In this document: positions 1 to 12,910 of the stretch, one piece after another | How the letters are laid out: the number at the start of each line of letters is the position of its first letter | Numbering within the stretch: position 1 is the stretch's first letter | From: Aptenodytes patagonicus | Lineage: Eukaryota; Chordata; Aves; Sphenisciformes; Spheniscidae | Reading direction: 5' to 3' | Assembly (NCBI RefSeq): GCF_965638725.1 | Contig: NC_134952.1 | Location: 19,657,028 to 19,721,027, forward strand | Length of the DNA stretch: 64,000 bases | Made by a program: the position numbers and the translations under genes | The notes under the pieces: model-generated | Database searches by the model: none | What the model was told of the DNA's origin: nothing | Seen by the model: only the letters and a program-made list of their open reading frames with translations

Positions 1-3000
1 TTACTCTTTTATATCAGTTAGGCTTTTTTCTTCTGTGTTCAAGCATTAATTCAGTAATTGTTTTAAACATCACTTCATACGCAGTAAACTCAGAGCAGCT
101 GACAGTTGTGTTTTGTTTATATATTTGATCAATACAACCAGCTGAAAACTTTCAGATCATTGATCATGTCATGTTCTGCTGAGTAATTGGCCAGTAAAAC
201 TGGATATTTGGAAACTGATGACTTAGTGGTTCAAGGGTCAGTCCAGTAAGAAACTGAAGCTGGCTAAAGCAGACTTTCTTTTCCTCTTTGTCTTTTTCTT
301 CAGTAGGTGGTCTTCTGGATGATCCATGATCTCATCTCCAGTCTTCATGATGTTTTTCCTCTTTATTAATGACAGATTGTTGTTCCATAGATCACCTTAC
401 TCTGCTGTCTGTATTGCACTGTAAAAGTACTAGCAATGGTATTCCAGATGGAGATCATAGTGACATTTATAGTCTTCTTAATGTTTTCTTTCTGTCCTTT
501 TCAGTTATTTATGACTTTGTCAAACTTTCACCTTCATAGCTGAAATTTCTCAGATATGATCATTGACCAAAGGTCAGTTTTATCCTAGGTCATTTACTAA
601 GTTTTAGAAAAAAAAAACCATTTCATCCAGCTTTGTGATCTTAAGTCATGTAACAGTTTGCTTTTTCTTACATGAGGGGTTGTGGATTTTTTCTTACAGA
701 GCTTTAAACAACACTCATATCTGAAGACTTTGAAATTTAGCTTGGAGAACACTTAGTATAGACATGTTCTTTTCAGTGCTTTATTACCAATCTATTCCTA
801 TTTGGTAGAGTTCTACAGATTATCCAAGCTATGTTTCTTTTTCCTTGGTATGGGCCGTGTGTGGAAAGAAATAGAACTTTAAGAAACAAATGAAATTATG
901 AGATTGCCAGTGTTTGGAAACTTGAATTATTTCCTCTCCTCTTGATGAGGTTTCTGTCTCAGAATAAGTGCACGCAAACATTTATCTCACTAAATGATGC
1001 AGTAGGAGACTAGCACCTAGGAGAGACTCCACAATGGTCAAAGAATCATAAAGAGACATAGCGCCTGAAGAAGTGAGCAGGATGAGTGAACTCATGGGAG
1101 GCTGCAGGCATCAGATGCTGTGAGTGGGATAATGGCATTACTTCATAGATTTCCCTGAATTAGGCTCAAATAGCCAAACGTTTTTTTGGTTATTTCCAGC
1201 TTTCAAAGAAACTTTCCTTCATTTATCATAGTGATGAATATCTACGCTATATATACACAAAGATAGTTTGGAAGAGTTTGTATTCAAGTTTTAATGATTG
1301 TTAAGAGGATAAATTTCAAAGTGCTATGTGAGCAATGACAGAAATAAACCACAATGGAAAAGCATAGCAGTTTTTTGCTGCTGTCCAATGAAAAAGCTAT
1401 TGTTTGCAGATAGATTTGCCACATCTATTAAAATTCCAGTCAAATACTTATCCGCCCTCTTAGTAGATTGTGATCACAACTCACTTCAAAAGCAGTTATA
1501 ATTATGTCTTTTATAAAATCACCTGTTTCCCTTACAGATTCACAGGAGAAATTTGAATGATAAAAAGGTAATCTCTAATGTCATTACAGTGTTCATGTTT
1601 GAATTGGTTGTGTACTGAACACAAGCCTTTAAGATTTCCTTCTCTACAGGAACTGAGATTCTGCAGTATTGACTTTAACAGGCAATCATTCAACTTTTAA
1701 ACTTTTAAAATACAAAGTAAATTTAGTACAGGAAACTTGCTATTTGGAAGTTATGGATGAAAAGATACGTTTCAGCATCCACTCAGCAGTACGTACAGGT
1801 TACTGCATACAAAATGTTCAGAAAGGCACAGCTGGGATACATGATTTTGAGTTTCAGGTCTGACATTTTAACGTTTGAGTTATAAAGCTCCATTAATGTC
1901 AGTTTTTGAAGGAATGTACGAAGTTTCATATTCTGTTGAGCATTTCTACGGAGAAGTTTTCCAGAACAAAGCAGCACTGTAAACTTACTTTCAGCATGTA
2001 TATAAATATAAAAGACAATTAAAGCTAACAAAAAAAATCTAGATTTCAATTTTTATAATTGTATATTGTAAAGCAAAACATCTATCTGCACGTTTTCCTA
2101 AATCTTCAGAAATGTGCTCAGTGCCAGATAATTCTGCAGTAGATGTGAGAAGGTACAGATCGGTATTGTACCCTGAAAAGGACATTTGCCTGATGAAAGA
2201 TATAAATGTTTTCCTAATCCTGATATTGATCTTTTGTATGGCTTTTGAGAAATCATTTCTCTTTTCTCTAGGGACTCTGTTCTCCTGTATAGTGTCTTTT
2301 CAGGGACAGAGAAAGAAGATCTGTTCATAACAGCACTGGAATCTTTTTGCACTGGAATGCTTACTGTATTGTGGCAGGAAACAATTGGTATGAGTTGATT
2401 TTATAAGAATTGTTTGTCTTTTGAAAGTGTTATTTCCTACTTACTGTGTGCTCTTTCCATTGTTCCAACTGTGAACTCTTCTCATTTGAAAACTCAGCAC
2501 GTTCAAGGGAAAAAAACCCTTAAAGTTCAAAAAATTAATATCACCTTTTTTTTTTAAATAGGGGAGAGAATAAACCAATGCCTACAGAAACTAATGGCTG
2601 TAAAGTATTCCATGCAAATAACCAGATATTGCCAGAAACAAAAGTTATACTAATCACAAGATCTTCTCTTAAGAAAGTATTCCCAGCTTGCTTTGTCATG
2701 CTGACATTCTCACAGAACTTTCCTAGGAGAACACAGGTTTTGTTTTGTTTAAACCTTCTCCTTGAATGGCAAAGGTATGCTTAAGGCACTAATCCAGCTG
2801 TATAACAATTGCAAGCTTTATAACCAATAGCACATGACAGAGCATGCTGAGAGGTACACATCTTGGGTCTGTTCTAGGCATCAATCCAAGACTGTGCTGT
2901 AACTGCAAGAGAAATACAAACCTGCAGTTTTTAGAAAACCCTTCGAAATCTTATATATAGCATTTGTTAATAAGGATTTGGCTAATCTTGATTGGGAGAG

Positions 3001-3185
3001 GGAGAGTGAAAGAAAAAAATCCCAATCCCTTTTGCAATACCCATTTAACATCCCATTGCCATAGTGGAAGTTCAGCCATGTTGAAAGAAGACTGAGAAAA
3101 TAGCTTTTAAAATATCACTTACAGTTATATGAAAAAAGACATTTTGTTGGAGGTTGATTAAATGGTTTATTTTGGTGAAAGCTGA

Positions 3186-3220
3186 GACCTGATCCAACTT
3201 CCAATGACTTTAATGGAAAG
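3186..3220. repeat. Remnant of near-palindromic sauropsid repeat
   Basis: Positions 3201-3216 read CCAATGACTTTAATGG, two mismatches from CCATTGACTTCAATGG, the palindromic core of an old interspersed repeat that I recall as common in turtle, crocodilian and bird DNA. The preceding bases 'ctgatccaa' also fit that family. Assignment is by memory of the family, and the copy is short. Confidence 0.45.
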
Positions 3221-5639
3221 CTTGTGTTGATTTTGTTCGTAGAGGCTGTGTCCATATAGAGTACAAAATGGGAATCTTTTTGTATTCTACTTGTCGGGAG
3301 TGTGATAGAATCTGCATTTTTCCACTGCACTCTGAGGAATTCCACGCTAATATGTTTAAAAAGAAAACAGTGAATATGAAAAGATGAGGTTTAAAAAGCA
3401 GAGATTATTATGACTTTTTTAAATTCTTTTTTTACTGTTGAAAACTGACAGATGTTAGAACCAAGATATTTTGTCAAAATGCAGTATTGTGATACACTTT
3501 TTATCAATAAGATATCCAGAATGCCAAAAAAAGGAGAGGAATTTATAGGTTCAGTGCAGGATAGCCAATATGTGCTGCTTAGGACACTCATCTGGTTAGT
3601 GAAAAATGCATGTTCTAACCTGACTCAGGCAAAGTAAGAACTGGACTTTTTTCTTGCAAATACTTCAGCTAACACTCTAATAACTGTTGCATCTATTCCT
3701 CATTGTTTTGGACCACGAGTCTGACTGCCTTTTTCTTTTCAGGCTCAAATCTGTCCTGGTATGGATCAGAGGTGTCTGAAACGTGAGATTTTTGCAGGAA
3801 GAAAGCAGGATAGCTTTAGCATCTCCAGACACGGAAGGGGCGAATCAAAATTGGGACAGAAATGGCACGTGCTTGTCAGCATACCTCTCTTGCCCTATCT
3901 GTTAAGATTCATTAGTATTTGGACCCAGTATAAGCCTTGGAAGAAACACACTTTGCACAAGCTCGGTTGGAGAACTTGTTAGAGTTTGGTTGTGTAGTCT
4001 GCCAAAGATTCAGTCCACTCTGAGAATGCTTCAGCCCCTCTCAGCTTCTTTGCTTTAACTGGATTGGGCTGTTCCTGCAGAGATTGAGCAGGCCTCATGC
4101 TAGAGTTCAGAGGCCAAACAAAACTTTCCCTGCCATTTTCCTACTGCTGCCAAAGGTTGTTTTAAAAAAAACCCAGATGCTAAGATCAGGAATGCAGGCC
4201 AGAAGCAGAGTATAAAAGTCATTTATAATCAGTAGAGCACACTCCACTGCAGAACTTGGAACTCAACATAAAGTTACTCAATCAAGGAAACAAATAACTG
4301 AAACCAATGACAAGCTGTAGTAATAGTCCACATAAAAGGTAAAGGCTTTCTATTGCTACAACTTCTTGCCTTGGCTCAGACTGAGAGGAAAATGATGTGG
4401 GTAGCAGCACCACCAGCATAAATATATTTCATAAACTGTTATATGCATTCTGCTAAAATAATGATAATTTACAAAATCTACTTTTCAAAGGCTAGGAAAT
4501 AAAAGGTTGCCTTTGTGTCCTCCATCCCTATCTATGTCATAGATCATGATCTAGTCTTTTAATTACATAAACACCCACTATTTTTCTCCACAGAAATGTA
4601 AGGAACCAGAAACATTTCTGAGAGCTCAGTATGTATGTTCACCCAGCCTTCACATCCTCGCATCTTTAGCTGTTGCCTCCTGGTGGATATTGATCACTCA
4701 ACAGCCAAAAGCTTTAATACTAGGTCTATTCACCAGCCTAGTTTGAAAGGGGCAGTTAAGAGAGATACATACAAAGGAGTTGGATACAAAAATAGACTTG
4801 CTTACCCGTAAACCCCACTTTTTTGTTGTGTTCTTATAAAATTCTTTAGTATTTCATCAGGAGGGGAAAATGTGTATGATTTCATCTACACTGTGCAACT
4901 GTTCAGTTTTCTCTGTGCCAAGCTAAAACATGAGGAAAGATCTAAAGAGCTTAAATTGAATGAGATACTGTATTCATCTGTGTGACTTCTCTGTTAAGGA
5001 GACAACCTCTGTGATGATAAAAAGGTCAGTGCTGCACCATTATACCTACCGTATCCTTTAATCTTTTTTTTTATTTATGTGTTTAAATCAAGCAAGAGAG
5101 AGCTATGTTAAACAGTTGTATTGATTTTTTTCTTTTGATTCTATTAGTTTAGCTTCAGGGTCAGGTACATGTTTTGTGGTATTCCCAGAATAACATAATC
5201 CTGAGACATCACTGCACATCTGTAATACTGTTTGGAAGACCAAAAAAATATATATAAAGCACAAGTTGTTTGAAAAATAACCTGTATTTACTGAATTCCA
5301 AATAGGTATTTGGATTACTTTGTCAAATTAAAGTGCTGCTGTACTACTTATCTCCCTTTCCAGGTGCAAGCAGTAGTGTTCACTAATATTTTGCAGGATA
5401 AAAATGAAGAGTACAATGGATAATATTTCTTGCAAAAGGAAAAAAATATTTACAGCATAATGGCGTAGCACAAATCTTTTGAAAAGTAATATCAACTACT
5501 GTCTCATAGTGTGCTGCTGCTTAATAGTAGATAGTTCCATATTGCTGATACAGGGAAGTGAATTTTATGTAAATGCACTAATATAATGGGACTTCTTAAT
5601 CCTGACTGGTGGAAGAAGCTTTTCAAGCATATTTGCTAA

Positions 5640-5677
5640 AGTCATAGTCAATGTCATTAGTCATAGTCAGTGACATT
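5640..5677. repeat. Two-copy 19-bp tandem duplication
   Basis: 5640-5658 and 5659-5677 are adjacent 19-bp units identical at 17 of 19 positions, both starting AGTCATAGTCA. This looks like a small local duplication with two later substitutions. No function is inferred. Confidence 0.8.
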
Positions 5678-7682
5678 AGAAACAGCATTTCTCTAAGAAA
5701 AGAAAATGAAAGATACAGTTTCCGTGCTATAAAAACTAGTCGCACTATCTCTAGTTAATTCTGAAAACAAAATGTGGGACTTTACAGGACTTAGTACATA
5801 TCATAAATGTTGAAGTCATTTGGTTTAGTCAATATATCCCCAGTATAAAATTGGTCTGAGCAGAATCCTTTCCTAGTTTACTCCATGTATGTGTGAAAAT
5901 AAATAATAAAAAACCCTCAAAAGGAAAAAAGTAAAAAGTGTTAAGAATTTTTCTAGGTTATTAGTGGTTTTTTGAGAAAACCTGCATAGAATTGAAAAAG
6001 AAAAAAAGTGCTTCTATGATCATTCAGTTTTAAAAACAGATTTATCTGAGGGTTTTGATTTTTGCTTTTTTGTGGTTTGCTGCATCTTGCTTGAAGCATT
6101 TCCCATAGTATCGGCATCTGTAATGTGTCTCCTCTGAGTATATTCTTTGGCGCCTAATATTACAGTTGCACCTACTTTTCAAGTTTTCCATCAGTTGCAA
6201 CACCAATATCAGTCTATCCATTCATTCAGCCATGTATTCTCACAAATATTAGTTTTCTGTCAAATTTGGTTGGCATTAGCTAGTGATTTCCACCGATATC
6301 AGTGGAGGGTTGATAGACTGTGAGGACAAAGCTTCATCGTCCCTGTAAGCATTCAAACTTCTCAGCAACATTTTTACCCACTGTGTGATGTGATGGGATC
6401 ACACACTTCTGCCTCCTGGGAATGCAATGGCAGCAGGGGCTACGGGTGGATTTGTGCATGGGGTAGGGGCTACAGTCTCCGCAAGCTCTGCCATGCTTTG
6501 GCTTCTTCTTGTTGGTGGCATGTGGGGTCAGAAGCAAGCAAAAAAAATCAGTGCTGTGCTGGGAAACATGTAAGGTGTGAGTGTTAGAGTGAGAGAATAA
6601 TACAGACATCACATATATAATCTCCCAGGTATAAAACCCAAGTGATATGGACAGGTTTCTAAGGGTAAATACAATTTAGCTGTTAACAAGGGAGAAGTTT
6701 CAGAAGCATCAAAACAACCAGATATTTGGCCCACATTTTCAAAAGAGTCAAATTTGACCTCTGGATTTGTATTCATAGGGACATTTAAATGATGTTCCAG
6801 AGTGAGGTAACCCTTGGATAAGGTGCTGGGGTATCAAAATGTACATACTGTAAAAAAATGGGGCATACTGGTTTTAAAGCAGAACTTGGTATGTGCAGCA
6901 AAGATTATATGTACATGATTTTGAAAATTCAGCTGTGTAGTGAAATAGCCTACAGATTCATGACATAAATAGGGAAACTATACTGCTTTCACACACATGT
7001 AAGACTTCTTTGCCTTCTATTTTAAAAATGTTAACAAGTTTAGTTTAAAATCATTCAGACGTCATTCTAACCAGTTGCAGCCAATCTGATAAGGTACAGC
7101 AGATATTTTCCTGGCAAAATCATATCAAGTAAGTTTGCCTGTAGGTGGTTTCTACAAGTGTCTTGAAACTCTCAGTTTCTGGAAAACGTAGGCAGCAATC
7201 CCTGAAACAACAGTGAAGGGGCACTGTCTCAGCAAACAAGTTGCATTCACAAAGGACCAGGGGGTCTGTCTATGCTTCTGGTATTTTTTATGTTGGTTTT
7301 CATATATATATTCTCCTTTTTTTATCCTGACATTTTTGCATGATAGCTCATTGTTTTTAAGCTTGCTCACTTAGAAGGTGAACAACCCAGAAGCGTGGAA
7401 CGGCAGGACATGCCGAGATATAAATGAATAGAGCATGGTTTTACATGAAAGAGCTTTTGCCAGGTTTTCTACTGAAGTGTGCAAATTTAAAGCTGTGGAT
7501 CAACGCCCTGCTCTCTGCACACTCAGTGTTGGGTTACAATGTAGTGACAGTGACAAACTCCTGAGCGGCCAAGCCCACTTAAAAATACTGTATGGAGGCA
7601 CTCAGCAATAAAGGACGATGCCTTCAACAGCCAAGAGCTACCAAGGACTTTTGAAGACTGATGACCAATATGGAATATCACT

Positions 7683-8355
7683 TTACATATGTACTATACA
7701 TCCTAATGCTGTGCTGCGCAGAGTTGCTGAAACTGTCTTTGGTACAGGGAGTGATGTAACATTAGTTTGGTGCTCTGCTATAGCTTGTGTATAGTTATTC
7801 CCAGCAAGATTAGTTTGTGTGATCTCCTCAACTGGAATTAACTTGCTCACAACTGGCCTTAGCTCTCCAAGATATTGTGCACATATATCTGGTGTTGGAA
7901 AGATCATAGCAGCTGGCATTGCATCGGCAGTTTCCTCAGCAATATCAAAAAATTCAAGCTGCATGATGCAATTACCAGAAGCAGTGGGAGAATATTTTAT
8001 TTCTTCAGTCTCATGCTCTTTTACAGTCTTTTAGCCAGTGGCTCACTGTTATGTCATTCACTTCATGAAGGACAACACTCTGTTGTTAAATGGATGGCTT
8101 ACTTTTAAGTTTTCTTCCAGGAAAAAATTCCATAGCTGCAAAATCTCTAACCATCTGACAGATAGTCTGTTTTTCTAGTGCCCAGACTAAATGCAGAAGA
8201 GAGCTGATGGTTGTAGAGCTGCTTTAAGATGAGTCACTACTTCTTTGGTTATTCTTTAATAGTTTTGCCCAATTTTCAGTTTGTCTCTGCTGCTCAGCTA
8301 CAGATTCTTGCCTAGTTTTCCTAATGTTCTCGATTTTAAATATCTTCCAGCATTA
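7683..8355 (-). pseudogene. Decayed protein-like sequence, parent unknown
   Basis: Read on the minus strand, one frame from about 8352 down to about 8015 gives convincing protein interrupted by in-frame TAA codons at 8224-8226 and 8086-8088. It begins with a charged, Gln-rich coiled-coil-like stretch (RKTRQESVAEQQRQTENW near 8322-8269), continues through a serine-rich segment that reads straight across the first stop, and reaches EKQTICQMVRDFAAMEFFPG near 8172-8113. A frameshift near 8015-8035 leads into a 93-codon open frame (7964 down to 7683) containing FFDIAEETADAM and ending at a TAA. The single frame kept over about 330 bases across two stops argues for former coding sequence. I do not recognise the family. 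It could be a processed retrocopy, a degraded exon, or part of a transposon-encoded protein. No poly(A) tract marks its 3' side. Confidence 0.42.
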
Positions 8356-8379
8356 CAGCTCTCCAGATTTTTACCTGTT

Positions 8380-8720
8380 ACCATCTGTTGATTTTTTTAC
8401 CCAAATATTATTCTTCTGTTTTCTAAACTGAATCTCATTGCAATATTCTGCCTGTGTTTCTAATCTTCCCATGACCCCTTGTATTATTTCTCCATTTTCA
8501 GCAGTGTGCTCAGCTCCTCCTAGTTTAATAGATCTGCAGATTTCATTAATGTACCATTTACTCCCTCTTCTAGTTCATTATTGAAGCTATTAAATGAGAT
8601 CAGAAGTAATACTAATCTTTGTGTACTGCACTAAACGCCTCCCTTCAAAGTTATTGTTTATCATTACCCTCCATTGTTTGTCATCACCCTTCATTTCAGT
8701 CAACATGATAGTTCATTTCC
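8380..8720. repeat. Old interspersed repeat fragment
   Basis: The stretch around 8525-8700 (agatctgcagatttcattaa, then a 'gttcattattgaagctatta' segment and a 'ctgcactaaacgcctccctt' segment) resembles a repeat I recall as widespread in bird and reptile genomes, where the same order of phrases occurs. Its class (LINE-derived or other) cannot be settled from this copy. It directly abuts the minus-strand pseudogene. Confidence 0.4.
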
Positions 8721-11700
8721 AATTTGATTTAGGTTTGGGAACAGAATTTTGACACATTGGAGACGGGAGAAGAAAGGCTAATCAACAATCCAGCACAGGC
8801 TTCTAATTAAGGCTCAATTTAGAGGATCAAAGTTAGGAGTCCTCTGCTGCAGCCACAGTGTAAGGTGGAAGCTGTCTCCGTAGCTTAATTGAGAACACCA
8901 TAAGCTCAGTGCTAAAATACCCTAAAGAAAACAGTACGCTGCTAAAATTCAGACACGTGACAGTATAGCTTCTGCTCTCTATTCATTAATTTTGTATTAC
9001 TATTAAAAAATCAAGTTTGTCTGGCAGACTTCAAAGTGTTTTAGTAAATTTGTTTTCTCAATAGCTGTTCCATTATGTTTCCAGGGAGGGAAGCTAAATT
9101 TATGAATAGCAATTTCAAAGACAACTCACAGAATATGTGAACTTCTATCTTTGGCTGTTTTAGAGATGTACAGTCTTGCTTCCAAAGCAGCTATATCCTT
9201 CTTCTGTTCCTGCACAGTGTAAAATTTCAGGAAAGAAATATTAATTTTCACAACCCTTTCAAAGTTTAATTTCTAAATGCCATTGTAAATACTATTAAAC
9301 ATATTTATAATATGTCATTAGGAAACATCGATTCAGTCAGGAAAAACGCATTTTGACAAGATACAATTCTTCTGATAATAATTAATCCCACATGACTTAA
9401 GGGCCCAACACCAAAGCCTGTTCATCCTTCACCTTAATATAATACCTAGCATTTTATAAAGTTAGGTTGCCAACCCTTAGCATCAGGGCCAATTACTCTT
9501 GGTCTTTATTGATTTGCCAAAAATATCTTTATCCAAATACATCTGGATATCCAAGAACTGCTTGATTTTTCCTAGGAATACTTGGCTTGAGCTCATTTAG
9601 TTATGTATAGTCTGTGCCAGTGCAAATGTAAAAACCCTAAATCTAGTCTGGAAAAAAATTACCTCTAGGTAGAACTGAGATCTCTTATAGTTTTGTACTT
9701 ATATGTGTTGAACAAAACAATGGGACCGTGAAATACTGGAATTCAGGTTGGGGTCAGGTTATTTGTTAGATGGAGGGAAAATTGTCAGAGTAAGAAGGTG
9801 GGTGCATCCTAAGGGCCATGACATGCAGTGGGTCTAATGGAAGTGTAATTGCAAGTCCCGCTACTGCAACAAGGAATGGGTTCATGAATCCAGAAATACA
9901 ACCAGAAGTGGGGTCACAAATCTAGAAATTGGGTTGCCAGAAGAGTTTGAGATTAGCTGCTGTAAACTCAGCTTCTCTGAATTTTGAAGCTCTGCATCTT
10001 TCAGTATCTGCCTACTTATCTGACATAGCCTGCTATCTCATTACTGTGAATCTGCCTTAACCTCTGAGGCAAATTTTGTTCACTCTTCCCCAGACTGCTT
10101 ATGGAATATTTTCCTCCCACTCAATCTCTCCTAAAACCCATCTCTGTCTCTGTTGATTCCTGCTAGGGAATCAGCAGTGACACTTTTTAGCCTTGTTTTT
10201 ATGGTTAAGCATTTTTATAAAACTTTTTATTGGGTTTTTATTGCTACTATCTCCTGTCTGCCCCTCTCCCCCTATTATTGAGTTACATATTTATTATATC
10301 TCTTGTGAAATTGAATTGTATGATTTTCTGGGAAAAGATGTAATATCACATTTTCAAAGGTACCTACCAATAACTTTTAATGATGTAAAAAATATGCATT
10401 ATTACTCTGGTTCATTAATACCTATTAATCATGATTTAAGGTGTCCCTGATGAGTTTTACTGTTAACTGTCCAGTGCTTACCTTCTTGCAAATGAAAGCC
10501 TGAGGAGGCTGCTTCAACCAGAGAACATTAACTAGTTCATTGCACCAATTTTTGGTCATCTGTATAAAACACTTAAAGGATACGTATGTTTGCCTAGACC
10601 ATGCGTCAGCATGTGTTTTGGGAACAAGTTGGTATGTTGTGCCTCATTTCCCCCTTTGTTCTTTTGTATTCAAGGGCTTTTACCTTTCCTTTGAAAGACA
10701 CTTGAGGAAATGCATGCCTGCTGTGAAAGCCTGATTTATTTTGCATTGCATCTGCACTGTCTGGTTCTGCAATGTGCACTTTGGAATTAAATCAGTGTCT
10801 CTGCATCTCTACAAAGGATTTTTTTTTCCTAAGAAGTTGACTTTATCATTGTGTGTGTTTCTGGCAAAAGTATGTGCATTAACTGTATTAGTGGCTTTTT
10901 CTGTATATGTCAAGGTTTGCCTTATTTTTGTTATCAAAGAAAATATCACTTATGTGTATAATGCTTTCCAGGAGTAGGTCCTCACCCAGAAAGGTTTCAA
11001 AATCAAAAAAGTGCAAGAAAAGTAAACAAGAAGAAAAAATAGTAGTGATCATACGTTATTGCCTAGCAGTCCAAAAAGTGCAGATATGGACCTTGGCAAA
11101 AGTAACGTGAATATAGTGTTATAATAAATGGGGAAAAAACCTCCTGTAAGTCAAAAAAAAAAAAAAAAAAATCGCAGTAGTGCCATCTAGTGTGCCAGGT
11201 GTTGCAGTTTTCTGGGAAGGGACAGTAAACTACTTTCAGCCCATCCTACTTGTTACAGTCATACCCTGACTCATCCTCCTGCTGCTGCTCCCTTCTCAGC
11301 CTGCTGACAGGCGAGCAGTAACAGCACTGACAGAAGGTAGAGGAAGAGACCTGAGGGCTGTTTTGCAGATGCTGATTCTGGCACACATGCCATAAGGTTG
11401 TCATTGCTGCTCTAGAAAAAAAGAGCATGCATGGGATTTTAAAGAAGGAGAAAGATAGCTGTTCTGTCTGTACGCCCATACAAATCTTCCTCCTCTACTC
11501 ATTGGTTTCCACTGCTAAACATGTAATGGCTAAAACATCCTTTCTCACCTACTGCAGGCCAGTTGTTTTGGTGCTGGGAGAGAAAAAATATAAATTTGAT
11601 GCCAGAAAAGAAGAGGTGCTGCCGGTTTTGAAGCTTACTGAAAAGGGTGGAAATGACTTTTTGCCTGGTGGCTAAAGGATTTATGTTGCGTAGAGGGTCC

Positions 11701-12059
11701 ACAAAGTCCTTTGGCTGGGAGGTGGGAGGTGAGAGGGAAGTGAAGGGGAACAGGGATCTGTTCTGTGTACTAATGCTTTGTACTAGGTGGAGCCCTTTTA
11801 CCATGACCACCCTAGGCTTTTCCACTGCTGCCTTTTCCACTTTCACTGTTAGCTGACTGAACCTCTCTGCTTTAAATCCTGAGATATGCAAAGTGCATGG
11901 CTTGCCCTTCAGTGTGTGAAGCTGCACAGGGTTTATTTTTGTCTTCAGTATCTGCTTGTAACAAGTGGAAGAATGATCGAGCCAGAAACCGTTGTCTGCA
12001 AATGAAGCCCGCATCTCCATAGCATCGCATAATGCTGTGTATTCGCCTGTCCTCTGCAG
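8721..12059. other. Intergenic DNA upstream of GBA3 remnant
   Basis: No exon, promoter box or RNA gene was recognised. The end of this stretch (11.25-12.05 kb) is relatively GC-rich and open in several frames on both strands, which is base composition rather than coding. A poly(A) tract with an AATAAA motif upstream lies at 11123-11171 and is listed separately. Confidence 0.5.
11123..11171 (+). repeat. AATAAA followed by A19 tract
   Basis: An ATAATAAAT segment at about 11121-11129 is followed about 25 bases later by 19 consecutive A residues (11153-11171). The arrangement is that of a reverse-transcribed polyadenylated transcript end, but no parent sequence or target-site duplication was recognised, so a plain poly(A) microsatellite is equally possible. 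Confidence 0.5.
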
Positions 12060-12132
12060 CTGGTGCCAGAGGATATTGCTTTTCCAGTTGGATTTGCTTG
12101 GGGTGCAGCTACAGCGGCATATCAAATTGAAG
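12060..12132 (+). pseudogene. GBA3: GBA3 pseudogene exon 1 (N-terminal GH1 block)
   Basis: The frame reads VPEDIAFPVGFAWGAATAAY then QIE, the start of the GH1 barrel; the Gln of YQIE is a sugar-binding residue in the family. The human protein starts with Met directly before AFP, but here that codon is ATT (12075-12077). Upstream, the frame is open only to a TAA at 12030-12032 and has no ATG. The bases before 12060 (cctgtcctctgcag) look like a splice acceptor, so the exon may have been preceded by a coding or 5' leader exon; otherwise the start codon is lost. The exon ends GAAG before gtgtca (12133 on), a weak GT donor that leaves one base for the next codon. Confidence 0.9.
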
Positions 12133-12629
12133 GTGTCAATTTTTAGCTGCCAAAGTGTTAAGGAAGTTTTAAGTGAACGAAAAGTCTGGATCCAGGAAGG
12201 AGGGTGTTTGATCTTTGCCTCATTACGTAGATGCTACATCTGATGCAAATCCCTGGAGCACTTCTGTTTAAACACTTCTGGCCTGAGCAGAAAGAAGAGG
12301 GTAAAAGATGTTTCAAATTGCAGAAATAAGGCTAGGTGATGGAAATAGAGGAGAAACCTTTTACTAGCTATTGAGGGGCGGCGGGGGGAAAGCAGAAATA
12401 AGTAATTTTCCCACTAGTTCTTGAGTATTTCCTTTCTCTAGAGCTAATTTAAGTATATTACTATCGACCATTCCAAAACTGGATGGGAGAACTACCTCAT
12501 CAGACATTGGTACTCACAGCGGGTCCTCAGTTAGGAATTAATCTCCAAAGAATATGAAAAACAGTGAACTGAGAGGTTAACAGTTGGACTTGTGGAGACC
12601 CTCCCTCAGGGACATGTCTCATGTTCCCA

Positions 12630-12780
12630 ACTGAATCGAGGTGCTGATAAAGTGATTTGCCCAGCATGATGTGAAAATATGTGGCAGAATAGGGAATGCA
12701 AACCCAGAAGGTACAGGGACACCTACAGCCATAACCCCCCTCAACCTTTATTCCTTCATAAATGTGTGTTTAGAGACCTT
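12630..12780 (-). repeat. MIR-like SINE fragment
   Basis: The stretch 'aaagtgatttgcccagcatg', then 'gtggcagaatagggaatgca' and 'aacccag', follows the reverse complement of the MIR core and 3' region (conventional reverse-strand phrases: aagtgacttgcccaaggtca, gtggcagagctgggattcga, acccag). It is an old, divergent copy. Confidence 0.6.
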
Positions 12781-12824
12781 TAAAATACATATAGGTCTGA
12801 TTTTCTCATATTATACCCTGCAGC

Positions 12825-12910
12825 ATACAGGCACTTAGCTCCCATTGATTTCAGTACCTAAATAGGAGTTGTAGATCTAAAATTGTCTTTGAGGATGTAG
12901 CCTTTAGTTC
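12825..12910. repeat. Remnant of near-palindromic sauropsid repeat
   Basis: The text 'ggcacttagctcccattgat' followed by 'ttcagtacctaaatagg' and 'ctttgaggatgtag' matches, from memory, a common reptile/bird repeat that carries CCATTGA(C/T)TTCAATGG and 'cctttgaggatctgg'. The 12842-12857 core is CCATTGATTTCAGTAC. Confidence 0.5.

Larger units (their letters stand above)
1..7682. other. Intergenic, no gene recognised
   Basis: AT-rich single-copy-looking DNA. The open frames on both strands are under 95 codons and show no family motif. A near-palindromic repeat remnant lies at 3186-3220 and a 19-bp tandem duplication at 5640-5677; both are listed separately. No exon of the expected upstream neighbour (ADGRA3 in other amniotes) was recognised. 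Confidence 0.6.

Noticed and set aside
11499..12125. 208-codon open frame on the minus strand, the longest in the window
   Set aside because: It is antisense to GBA3 exon 1 and its upstream GC-richer DNA, where several frames are open at once; the peptide shows no domain.
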